Assembly: GCF_001189295.1 (NCBI RefSeq)
Contig: NZ_CP012159.1
Span: forward strand, 11,179,856-11,243,855
Length of the DNA stretch: 64,000 nucleotides
Reading direction: 5' to 3'
Source of the DNA: Chondromyces crocatus
GTDB taxonomy: Bacteria > Myxococcota_A > Polyangia > Polyangiales > Polyangiaceae
Under the pieces are notes generated by a model. The model searched no databases, had not been told where the DNA came from, and saw only the letters and a list, made by a program, of their open reading frames with translations. Made by a program: the position numbers and the translations under genes. Positions 18,528 to 26,406 of this stretch are shown here, one piece after another. Within the stretch, counting starts at the first letter, position 1, and every line of letters begins with the position of its first letter.

Positions 18528-19615
18528 GCGGCCCCTTCGTCTACGAGATCGCCAGCGTCTACGCCGCCCTGGAGCGGACGCACGGCAAGGACCCGTACGC
18601 CGTCCCCTGGTATCTGGTCATCGGCGACCCGGCCTCGGGCCGCTCCACGGCCGTCCAGCGGATGGACCTCACCTGGGAGAACCAGGGACCGCTCGCCATC
18701 GGCTTCCCGCAAGCGCAGTGCACGTACTGGCTCGCGCGCGAGGCGCTCTTCATCGAGCCCGGCGCGTCGGTGCTCGGCCCTCAGCGGAACCCCCAGGCGC
18801 TCGACGCCCTCTGCCAGGACCTCAAGCAAGCCCGCACGAGGGAGCCCCTCGACGGCATCCTGCTCGTGCTCAACATCGCCGAGTTCGTCGATCTCGACGA
18901 CGCCCGGCTCGAGGAATACGCCGGCCGCATCCGCGGCTACCTCGTCGAGGTGGGCAAGTCGCTCCAGGAAGACGTGCCCACCTACGTCGTGCTCACGCGC
19001 TACGACACGCTGTGGGGCTTCGCCGAGGTGTTCCAGTGGGGCCCCGAACGCGTCCGCGAGGAGCCCTGGGGGTTCGTGCTCCCGTTCGACACCGACAGCC
19101 AGGACGCCGTCCCCCGGATCCGCGAGCAGCTCGAAGGCCTGAACGCGCGCTTCGAGGCCTTCTGCATGCACCGCCTCCTCTCCGAAGATCCTCCCGAGCA
19201 GCGCACCCGCGCCTTCCAGCACCTCGCCGAGGTCCGCGCCCTCAAGGAGCGTCTCGCCCAGCTCTTCGAGATCCTCTTCCGGGCGAACTCTTATGAACGC
19301 GCGCCGTGGATCCGCGCCATGGTCATCGGCAGCGCCGTTCCAGGCACGGGCGATCGCCTCCGTGCCGGCGTGACCCGCTTCATCAACATGGGCCTCGCGC
19401 AGCCGGCGCCCGCCCCGGCGACGCAGCGCCCGGGCGGCTTGCCCATCCATGCCTTCATGAAGCTCGTCGTCCTCCCCGAGAAGGACCTCGTGCGGACGAA
19501 GACCCGCTGGCGAGAGGATCAGATCTTCGTGCTCGCCCTCGTCATCGGCGCCTTGCTCCTCGTCGCCACCGGCATCACGGAGCTGATCCTGGCGCTGCTG
19601 GAGAAGCCGACGTAG
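18524..19615 (+). CDS. Short IcmF/TssM N-terminal-domain protein
   Basis: The protein is 363 residues, against more than 1,000 for usual TssM. The GTPase-like region of IcmF is recognisable: [14 protein letters not shown] at 28-41, [50 protein letters not shown] and [10 protein letters not shown]. The Walker A lysine is replaced by Arg40, so nucleotide binding may be altered. The two N-terminal membrane helices of TssM are absent; instead one helix lies at the C-terminus (about 338-357). The large periplasmic half is missing. Its pairing with DotU implies a small inner-membrane complex. Its 3' end overlaps the convergent gene by 41 bases. Confidence 0.75.
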   Translation: MSGPFVYEIASVYAALERTHGKDPYAVPWYLVIGDPASGRSTAVQRMDLTWENQGPLAIGFPQAQCTYWLAREALFIEPGASVLGPQRNPQALDALCQDLKQARTREPLDGILLVLNIAEFVDLDDARLEEYAGRIRGYLVEVGKSLQEDVPTYVVLTRYDTLWGFAEVFQWGPERVREEPWGFVLPFDTDSQDAVPRIREQLEGLNARFEAFCMHRLLSEDPPEQRTRAFQHLAEVRALKERLAQLFEILFRANSYERAPWIRAMVIGSAVPGTGDRLRAGVTRFINMGLAQPAPAPATQRPGGLPIHAFMKLVVLPEKDLVRTKTRWREDQIFVLALVIGALLLVATGITELILALLEKPT

Positions 19616-20570
19616 CCGCCCGCTGCTCGCCAGCGAGCTTCACCTCGAGGTCGACCCACCTTCCGAAGTCCGCCTCGATGTTGAACAGCCCGTAATCGAA
19701 GTAACGACCATTGATGAGGATGTGCGGCGTCCCTCGCAGCCCCGCCTTGTTCGCCGCCTCCTTGTCGTGAGCGATCGCCTGCATCGCTGCCTCGCTCTCC
19801 ATGTCCGCTTGAAAGCGCTTCATGTCGAGCCCCAGCTTGCGGGCGTACCCGAGCAAGTCGGCATCCGTCAGCGCCTGCTGGTTCTCGAAGAGCAGCCGCT
19901 CCATCTCCCAGTACTTCCCCTGCGCATGCGCCGCGAAGGCGGCACGCGCCGCCGGCATCGCGTGGAGGTGCGCAGGGAGCGGATAGAACTTGTGAATCAG
20001 CCGCACCTCGCCGTTGTGGCGCTCGAAGGCCCTGTCGATGATCGGCATCGCCCGCCGGCACGAAGGGCATTCGAAATCCGACCAGACCACGACCTTCACG
20101 GGCGCCCCCTCGGGGCCGCGCGACGGCGAGCTGCCGGCATCGACCTGACGCACATCGGGTCCGAAGCGCGCCGCGTAGGCCGCCTGCACCTCGCTGCTCG
20201 AAGCTCCCCGCTTGAACCTGTCCGCGATGAGCTGCGCCGCCGGCACACACGCACCACACGCACGCGACTCACGCACGCACTGCGCGATGGACACCGCATG
20301 CTCGGAGCACGGCGCGTAGAGTTCGGAGACGAGCTTCCACCACATGACGCGCTCACGACGAACGAGATGCGCCGTGTCCACGCCCGGCAGATCTTCAGGC
20401 TCGCTCGCGGATACAGGAAGCGGCTCGGCGCCGGACGGCCCAGGCAATGCCGCGGGCTCATCCACGAAAGAAGCTTCGCCTTGAGATGACGAAGCACCAC
20501 ACGCAGCGAGCGCGCTCGTGAAGATCACGGCACCGGCGAGGGCGACGATCGGATGGTGGCGGTTCAGCAC
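19575..20570 (-). CDS. DsbA/thioredoxin-fold lipoprotein
   Basis: The protein is 331 residues from a GTG at 20570. The signal (VLNRHHPIVALAGAVIFTS) ends in the lipobox ALAAC. After a linker and a cysteine-rich helical region (CVRESRACGACVP) comes a DsbA-like thioredoxin domain: VKVVVWSDFECPSCRRAMP with CPSC at about 167-170, HKFYPLPAHLHAMPAARA, and GLRGTPHILINGRYF with the cis-proline after GT. It should act in disulfide formation or reduction at the envelope. It resembles the cytochrome-associated or spore-type DsbA proteins of delta-proteobacteria. The frame extends upstream, but the signal peptide supports this start. Confidence 0.8.
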   Translation of the reverse strand: MLNRHHPIVALAGAVIFTSALAACGASSSQGEASFVDEPAALPGPSGAEPLPVSASEPEDLPGVDTAHLVRRERVMWWKLVSELYAPCSEHAVSIAQCVRESRACGACVPAAQLIADRFKRGASSSEVQAAYAARFGPDVRQVDAGSSPSRGPEGAPVKVVVWSDFECPSCRRAMPIIDRAFERHNGEVRLIHKFYPLPAHLHAMPAARAAFAAHAQGKYWEMERLLFENQQALTDADLLGYARKLGLDMKRFQADMESEAAMQAIAHDKEAANKAGLRGTPHILINGRYFDYGLFNIEADFGRWVDLEVKLAGEQRAATSASPAAPGSAP

Positions 20571-20690
20571 GCGGTGAACTCTACACCTCACCCCTCGAAA
20601 CAGGAGTGGATTGGGGTCTCGACACCGGCACCTCACCGGGTTACGCCCTTTTCGCCTCGCGAGCCGCGGAGAGCGCCCGGAGCCAACGCT

Positions 20691-22139
20691 TTGACCACCT
20701 CCACCCGCCTCTCCTCGTTCTTCGCACGTGAGCACGCGCGTTGCCCGACGTGCCTCGAGCCCATCCCGCACGGCGCCGATCCGTGCCCCGAGTGCGGAGA
20801 GCCACGAGGCCTACCGAACTCGTCCGCGGGCAGGCCCTCCATCGCCGACGACCCGCCGGACGCCAGCTGGCTCACGATGCACTGGCGCCCGCTCGTCACC
20901 CTGGGCGCCGTCGCCACCCTCATCTTCGCCGGCGTGCTCTTGCGCTACCTCGCGCCGCACCGCTTCGCCCCCAACAGGGCAACCACGGCCCACGCCCCTG
21001 TCCCCACCACCTGCCCCTCCCCCTGCTGGGGCGGCGAAGCCTGCCAGCTCGGGCGGTGCGTGTGGCAGCGCCCCAACGACATCGGTCATCTCACGGCCGT
21101 CCCCTCCATCTCCGGACCGTTCTCGCTCCCCAAGGACGCCTCCGACACCCTCTTGCTCGACGACGAGCGTTTCGCCGTCGCATTGCTCACGGGCACCCAG
21201 ATCCGCAGCGCCCGCACCGGCGAGGTGCTCAGCCTCATCAGCGAAGCGTTCCACTCGCGCCGCCTCTACCAGGTCGGCGACATGGTCTACGCCACCTCGC
21301 CGCAGCGCATCTACGTGCTGCATGCCGCCTCGCCCAGGGTCCTGAAGACCATCGAGATGGGATCGCTCGTCGGCGACCTCCTGGTCGGCTCCACGGGTCG
21401 CCGCGTTCTCGCCTCGTTGCCCCACCTCCACGCGGTGGCCATCCTCGCCACCGAGTACCACGCCGAGATCGACCGCATTCAGTTCGGCGACGACACCGTG
21501 GGACCGCTCGCCGTCGACGACAGCGGCTCCCGCGCCATCACCATCACCATCCAGAACACGCCCCCCGGAGGGCGCGAAGCCGTCGGCGGCGCGGCATACG
21601 CCTTCGATCCCGGCCGCCTCGGGTGGGATCAAGATCGCGTGCGCGCCTCGCTCCTCGGCAACCCGGTGAGCGTGCTGATGACCCCTGACGGAGACCTCAG
21701 CCTCGTCGCCTTGCGCGCCGCGAACGCCCTCGCCCCCTTGCGCTGGCAGCCCTCGGGCGCCGTCCGCCAGGAAGCCGACCGCATCGCCACCTGCCGAGAG
21801 CCCGAGCACCTCGAGCTCATCCGGAGCGAGCGGCGCGCCATCATCCGCTGCAACGAAGGCCGAGCGATCCAGATCCTCGACCTCACCCAGCTCTCCATCC
21901 TCCAGAACATCGACCTGCACGGCCGCGCCACCGACGTCGCGGTCTCTCCCGACAACGCGCAGGCCGTCATCGCGGTGAACAGCGAAGGGGCGGGCTCCCT
22001 CGCCCTCATCGATCTCAGGACGTACGCGGTCTCCACCGTCCCGCTGAGTGCCGAACCGACCCGCGTCCGCTTCTCTCCCGACGGCCGCGCGGTGATCGCA
22101 CTCTCCGAACGGTCCAAGGTCGCATGGGTGATCCGGTGA
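20691..22139 (+). CDS. Zinc-ribbon/transmembrane/beta-propeller protein 1
   Basis: The protein is 482 residues from a TTG with GGAG upstream. The N-terminus has a zinc ribbon, CPTCLEPIPHGADPCPECG, on the cytoplasmic side. A membrane helix follows (LVTLGAVATLIFAGVLL). A short periplasmic Cys cluster (CPSPCWGGEACQLGRC) precedes about 350 residues of repeating beta strands with VAVSPDNAQAVIAV and VRFSPDGRAVIAL, a YVTN/WD-type propeller. The next gene has the same plan and overlaps the 3' end. Function is unknown. The layout suggests an envelope sensor or scaffold with a cytoplasmic metal-binding head. Confidence 0.75.
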   Translation: MTTSTRLSSFFAREHARCPTCLEPIPHGADPCPECGEPRGLPNSSAGRPSIADDPPDASWLTMHWRPLVTLGAVATLIFAGVLLRYLAPHRFAPNRATTAHAPVPTTCPSPCWGGEACQLGRCVWQRPNDIGHLTAVPSISGPFSLPKDASDTLLLDDERFAVALLTGTQIRSARTGEVLSLISEAFHSRRLYQVGDMVYATSPQRIYVLHAASPRVLKTIEMGSLVGDLLVGSTGRRVLASLPHLHAVAILATEYHAEIDRIQFGDDTVGPLAVDDSGSRAITITIQNTPPGGREAVGGAAYAFDPGRLGWDQDRVRASLLGNPVSVLMTPDGDLSLVALRAANALAPLRWQPSGAVRQEADRIATCREPEHLELIRSERRAIIRCNEGRAIQILDLTQLSILQNIDLHGRATDVAVSPDNAQAVIAVNSEGAGSLALIDLRTYAVSTVPLSAEPTRVRFSPDGRAVIALSERSKVAWVIR

Positions 22140-23596
22140 GCGACAACCAGAGCATGTCCGGAAGCGCCACCGCGCAGCCCGGCCCGGTCTCCGACCCTCG
22201 TATCCCTTGCCCCAGCTGCAAGGCGCCCATCATCGAGGGCGCTCGCAAGTGCCGCGCTTGCAAGGCATGGCTCGGAGGACAGCAACCCAGCACGAGCCCC
22301 ACCCCCCGACGCACGGGTCGCGTCACCGTCACCGTGCTCGCCACCGTGGTCGCGGCGACCCTCGCGCTGCTCGGCAAGAACGAGTCCAGCGTCGGCGAAG
22401 CACCGCCCCTGACCGTGCTGCAGCCCGAGGGTTCGGCGCCTCCAACCGCACCGCGGCCAGGCTCCATCGGCCCTGACGAAGCCGATCAGGCCGAGCCCTC
22501 CCTCCCCCTCGCCGTGAAGGTCGACGAGCGCTGGAAGGTCGTCCGCGAGTTCCGGGTCGGCGACTTCCACCCCCTCGACGTCGCCTTCAACCCCTCGGGC
22601 GCGTCCGTCTACGTGAGCGGCGACGACGCCTCCTTGCGCGAGTACAAGCTCAAGAACGGCGACCTGCTTCACAAGGCCTCGGTCCCTGCGCAGGGCGATC
22701 ACATCCGCGTCCTCTTCGATCGCTACGTCGCCGTCCTCCGACACGAGGACGCCGCCCGCATCCCCGTGATGGACACCACCGCCTGGGATCGCGACCCCGT
22801 CCTCCTCGAGGTGGGCCGGAACCCCGACGACATCGTCGCCCTGCCCGACGGCAAGAGCGTCGTCGCCACCTCGGGCAAGTCGAAGCGCGTCACCCGCTTC
22901 GAACTCCCGACCGGCGCGCGCGTCGCCAACATCACCCTGCCGCACGGCAGCGGCCAGCTCTACGTCGTCCAGGCCAACGGTCGCACCCACATCGGCGCGC
23001 TCGGTGGCCTCATGCACGGCAACCGCCCCGCAGGCGCCTGGCTCGACCTCTTCGACCCCGAAGAGACCCCGTTCGGCGCCACGCGGCGCAGCATCCCGGC
23101 GGGTCGCGACCCTCGCGCTGGCGCGGTCAGCATGGACGGCGGCTCCCTGCTCTTCCCCGACCGCATGTCGAACACCGCGTTCTACATGTCCGTCACCGGC
23201 GTCACCCAGTCGCACCAGCTCACCGTGAGCGGCGGCCCCACCCGTGCCTTCCTGCTCGATGACGACCGCTACGGCATCACCCTGAACGCCGACGCGCGCA
23301 CCGCGAGCGTCCTCGATCTGGCGACCAGCAAGTCCGTCATCGGCACCTTGCCCCTGCGCGGTGTCCCCTGCGGCGGCGTCACCTCACCCGACCGCAAGAC
23401 CCTCTTCGTCGCGCTCGGCGGCGAGGAGCGACCGCCCACCGGCAGCGGCGTGGACATCATCTCCGGCGACCCGCCCAAGGTCGTGGCCTCCATCCCCACC
23501 GGCCGCGGCGCTTGCGCCGTCGCCGTCTCCAAGGATGGCCGCAAGGCCGCCGTCGCCTCCTACCACGACCGCTCGATCATCATCATCGAGCTGTGA
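22124..23596 (+). CDS. Zinc-ribbon/transmembrane/beta-propeller protein 2
   Basis: The protein is 490 residues and an architectural paralogue of the preceding gene. A cytoplasmic zinc ribbon (CPSCKAPIIEGARKCRACK) at 29-47 is followed by a membrane helix (VTVTVLATVVAATLALLG) and a periplasmic YVTN-like propeller with repeats such as PLDVAFNPSGASVYVSG, DDIVALPDGKSVVAT and ACAVAVSKDGRKAAVAS. ATG at 22124 overlaps the upstream gene by 16 bases; a GTG at 22136 would give a 4-base GTGA overlap and is equally possible. The tight coupling implies that the two products act together. Confidence 0.75.
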   Translation: MGDPVSDNQSMSGSATAQPGPVSDPRIPCPSCKAPIIEGARKCRACKAWLGGQQPSTSPTPRRTGRVTVTVLATVVAATLALLGKNESSVGEAPPLTVLQPEGSAPPTAPRPGSIGPDEADQAEPSLPLAVKVDERWKVVREFRVGDFHPLDVAFNPSGASVYVSGDDASLREYKLKNGDLLHKASVPAQGDHIRVLFDRYVAVLRHEDAARIPVMDTTAWDRDPVLLEVGRNPDDIVALPDGKSVVATSGKSKRVTRFELPTGARVANITLPHGSGQLYVVQANGRTHIGALGGLMHGNRPAGAWLDLFDPEETPFGATRRSIPAGRDPRAGAVSMDGGSLLFPDRMSNTAFYMSVTGVTQSHQLTVSGGPTRAFLLDDDRYGITLNADARTASVLDLATSKSVIGTLPLRGVPCGGVTSPDRKTLFVALGGEERPPTGSGVDIISGDPPKVVASIPTGRGACAVAVSKDGRKAAVASYHDRSIIIIEL

Positions 23597-23714
23597 TGCA
23601 CAGGGCGAGGGCACGTCCCCTCGCCGCCCCGCCGAGCAAAGCGCGTCGAGATCCCACCACCTTGTGATCCGCTCGGGAGGACGCGGCACTCGTCGTCTGT
23701 CGGGGCCATCGGCC

Positions 23715-23800
23715 GTCGAGCACGCTCTCCCCGTTCGTTGCCGTCGAGCACACACTCTCTGGCTCGCCGCGGTCGACCATCCGCTCTCCCGTTCGTCCAG
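23715..23800. repeat. Three degenerate 28-29 bp tandem repeats
   Basis: GTCGAGCAC, GTCGAGCAC and GTCGACCAT begin at 23715, 23743 and 23772, each followed by CTCTC and, in copies one and three, CCGTTCG. They lie in the 337-base spacer between the second propeller gene and the response regulator. No gene is visible in the spacer. The function is unknown. Confidence 0.5.
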
Positions 23801-23877
23801 ACTCCCCGTCGATTCATCGCGCCTTCTGCTCGGAAAGGCGCTGACGAAGACCACAGCCCAGGCCGCCACCCGGGGCT

Positions 23878-23895
23878 TGTTAGCGTCTGTTAGCG
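23878..23895 (+). promoter_or_regulatory. Direct repeat TGTTAGCG x2 upstream of the response regulator
   Basis: TGTTAGCG occurs at 23878-23885 and 23888-23895, exactly ten bases apart, 39 bases before the response-regulator ATG. OmpR-family regulators bind tandem half-sites one helical turn apart, so this fits an autoregulatory operator of the downstream two-component system. Confidence 0.5.
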
Positions 23896-23933
23896 CCCGT
23901 CACGCATCGGGGCGCTGCGCTAGGATCGCCCGC

Positions 23934-24647
23934 ATGTCCTCGCCTCAGGAGAGCGAGCCGATCACCATCGTCTACATCGAGGACGACGAACGACTCGCGA
24001 GCCTCACCGCGCGCTACCTGGAGTCGCACGGCGTGCGCGTCACCCTCGCCCAGGACGCGCGCGACGGCATCGCCAAGATCAGCCGGGAGCGACCCGACCT
24101 CATCCTCCTCGACCTCATGCTGCCAGGCACCGACGGCATCGAGGCCTGCCGGCAGCTCCGCGCCCGCCTCGACACCCCCATCATCATGGTGACCGCCCGC
24201 GGCGAAGAGGCCGACCGCGTCCTCGGCCTCGAAGGCGGCGCCGACGACTACCTCGCCAAACCGTTCTCCTCGCGCGAGCTCCTCGCCCGCATCCGCGCGC
24301 AGGTCCGACGCGCTCGTGGCAAGGCCGGACCCGCCACCACCCAGATCCGCGTCGGTCGACTGACCATCGACGCCGCAGCGCGACACGCCGCGCTCGACGA
24401 CAAGGACCTGAACCTGACCACGTACGAGTTCAGCCTCCTCCACGTCTTTGCCGAGCGCCCTGGTCGCGTACTCACCCGCGAGCAGCTCATGGAGCTGGTC
24501 CGTGGCAACGCCGAGGAAGCCTTCGACCGCTCCATCGACGTCCACATCTCTCACCTCCGCCAGAAGCTCGGTGACGACTCGCGCAACCCGCGCCTCCTGA
24601 AGACGATCCGCGGCATCGGCTACATGCTCGCCGAAGAACGGATCTGA
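23934..24647 (+). CDS. OmpR-family response regulator
   Basis: The protein is 237 residues. The receiver domain has acidic residues 16-18 (IEDD), phospho-acceptor Asp60 (LILLDLMLPGTDG), Thr in MVTARG and Lys in LAKPFSS. The C-terminal winged helix matches OmpR/PhoB (LTTYEFSLLHVFAERPGRVL, RSIDVHISHLRQKLG, IRGIGYML). It is paired with the histidine kinase starting two bases after its stop. The ATG at 23934 was chosen because the upstream open frame lacks receiver-like sequence. A direct repeat 39 bases upstream may be its own operator. Confidence 0.95.
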   Translation: MSSPQESEPITIVYIEDDERLASLTARYLESHGVRVTLAQDARDGIAKISRERPDLILLDLMLPGTDGIEACRQLRARLDTPIIMVTARGEEADRVLGLEGGADDYLAKPFSSRELLARIRAQVRRARGKAGPATTQIRVGRLTIDAAARHAALDDKDLNLTTYEFSLLHVFAERPGRVLTREQLMELVRGNAEEAFDRSIDVHISHLRQKLGDDSRNPRLLKTIRGIGYMLAEERI

Positions 24648-24649
24648 CC

Positions 24650-26314
24650 ATGGGCAACACGGCCCCACGCCGCGTCCGCTCCCGCCTCGCCCTCCGGATC
24701 TACCTCGCCGGCCTCGCTCAGTTCGGCGCGGTGATCCTGGGCTTCATCCTCCTCGTCCGGCAGCTCGCCCCCCAGCCTCGCCCCCCCGAACGCCGCAGGG
24801 AGGCGCATTTCGCTGCCGAGAGCCTCGCCGCCAGAGCCAGCGACGAAGCCACACTCGAAAGCGAAGTCGCTCGCATCCGCGACACCCTCCACGCCGACAT
24901 CGCGCTCTACGACGAGACCGGCACGCCCCTCACCAGGCTCATCCCGGGACGCAGCGCTGTCTCCCCGGGCCCACTCCTCGACCTCACCGAGACGCCCGCC
25001 CCCCCGTTCGACGCGCCCCCCGCGGGCGCCACCTCCGCCCTCCCCCACTCCGGTCCTCATCGCGCCCTGCCCCCCGGCACCCTCCCACCAGGCGCCCTCC
25101 CGCCCGGCGCCCCCCTGCATGACGCTCTCCCTCCCGGCGGACCACCGCCTGGCGCCCCCCCGCATGGCGTCGGCTTCCCACCACCGCCCCTGGGTGGTCG
25201 CGCATGGCCTCTCGGCCCCCGACCGCCTGGCGCCTCTCCCGACGTCCCACGCGGCCCTGAGTTTCGCTTCCTCGTCCGCCTCCCGGACGGCCGCCGCGGC
25301 CAGGTCGTCTACACCCCCCTCTTCCCTGGCGCGCCCCCTCCCCCCGCGCACCACATCGCACTGATCATCGCCCTCGTCCTCGTCGTCGTCGGCGTCGCCT
25401 CCCTGCTCACCGCCCGCTCCCTCGCGCGCCCCCTCGCTCGTCTCTCCCAGGCCGTGCGCGCCCTCGGCGCCGGCCAGCTCGAAGCCCGCGTCGGCCTCGC
25501 CCGCACCGACGAGATCGGTGAGGTCGCCGCCGCCTTCGACGAGATGGCCGACCGCCTCACCGCCTTGCTCCGTGCCGAGCGCGAGCTGCTCGCCAACGTC
25601 TCCCACGAGCTGCGCACCCCCCTCGCCCGCATCCGCGTCGCCCTCGACCTCGCCTCCGAAGGCGACGCCAAGGTCGCGCGCCAGTCCCTCGGCGAGATCA
25701 CCGAAGACCTCGCCGAGCTCGAGCGCCTCATCAGCGACGTCCTCACCGCGGCCCGCCTCGACCTGGCTCACGACAGCGGCGCCAGTGGCATCCCTCCTCT
25801 CCGCCACGAACGCCTCGAGGTCGGCGACCTCCTGGAGCGCGCGGCCACCCGCTTCCGCTCCGCCCACCGCGACCGACCCCTCCTCGTCGAACTCGCCCCC
25901 GAACTCGGCTTCGTCGACGGCGATCCCGTCCTCTTGCGCCGGGTCATCGACAACCTCCTCGAGAACGCCCACAAGTACACGACCCGACCCGACGCCCCCA
26001 TCACCCTCCGCGCCACCCGCGCTGCCGCCGAGATCCTCATCGAGGTCTGCGATCAGGGCATCGGCATTGCCGCCGAGGACATGCCCAAGATCTTCCGCCC
26101 CTTCTTCCGCACCGACCGCAGCCGCACCCGCGCCACCGGCGGCCTCGGCCTCGGCCTCGCCCTCGCCCGCCGCATCGTCGAGGCCCACCACGGCACCATC
26201 GCCCTCGACAGCGAGCTCGGAAAAGGCACCCGCGCCAGCGTGCGCCTCCCCGCCCCTCCTCCCAGCTCCCGCAAAACCCCGCAGGAGAGCAACGCTTCCC
26301 CCGCCGCCTCGTAG
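24650..26314 (+). CDS. Sensor histidine kinase with proline-rich periplasmic domain
   Basis: The protein is 554 residues. A first membrane helix (YLAGLAQFGAVILGFILLV) is followed by a periplasmic segment of about 190 residues. Its middle third (about 110-210) is a low-complexity Pro/Gly/Ala/His stretch with repeated LPPG and PPGAP units. A second helix (IALIIALVLVVVGVASLL) leads to a HAMP domain, the H box SHELRTPLARIR (about residue 320), N box NLLENAHKYT, G1 DQGIGIA and G2 GGLGLGLALA. It autophosphorylates and passes phosphate to the preceding regulator. The signal sensed is unknown; the Pro/His-rich segment is unusual. Confidence 0.93.
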   Translation: MGNTAPRRVRSRLALRIYLAGLAQFGAVILGFILLVRQLAPQPRPPERRREAHFAAESLAARASDEATLESEVARIRDTLHADIALYDETGTPLTRLIPGRSAVSPGPLLDLTETPAPPFDAPPAGATSALPHSGPHRALPPGTLPPGALPPGAPLHDALPPGGPPPGAPPHGVGFPPPPLGGRAWPLGPRPPGASPDVPRGPEFRFLVRLPDGRRGQVVYTPLFPGAPPPPAHHIALIIALVLVVVGVASLLTARSLARPLARLSQAVRALGAGQLEARVGLARTDEIGEVAAAFDEMADRLTALLRAERELLANVSHELRTPLARIRVALDLASEGDAKVARQSLGEITEDLAELERLISDVLTAARLDLAHDSGASGIPPLRHERLEVGDLLERAATRFRSAHRDRPLLVELAPELGFVDGDPVLLRRVIDNLLENAHKYTTRPDAPITLRATRAAAEILIEVCDQGIGIAAEDMPKIFRPFFRTDRSRTRATGGLGLGLALARRIVEAHHGTIALDSELGKGTRASVRLPAPPPSSRKTPQESNASPAAS

Positions 26315-26316
26315 AG

Positions 26317-26406
26317 CGCGGCGCTCTCCTCACCGCGAGCTGGCTCGGCATCGGTCGCCCCGTCGTGGGACGCGGCGCTCACCCCACCGCGAGCCGGCGT
26401 GGCATC
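26317..26406. repeat. Direct repeat of a 36-base segment at the kinase 3' end
   Basis: Two 36-base copies begin at 26317 and 26371 (54 bases apart), sharing CGCGGCGCTC, CACCGCGAGC and GGCATC. The second copy contains the last codons and stop of the convergent Ser/Thr kinase gene; the first lies beyond its stop, in the spacer after the histidine kinase. Confidence 0.6.

Noticed and set aside
17871-19615. Type VI secretion locus
   Set aside because: Only DotU and a truncated TssM are present; none of the sheath, tube, baseplate or ClpV genes is in the window.
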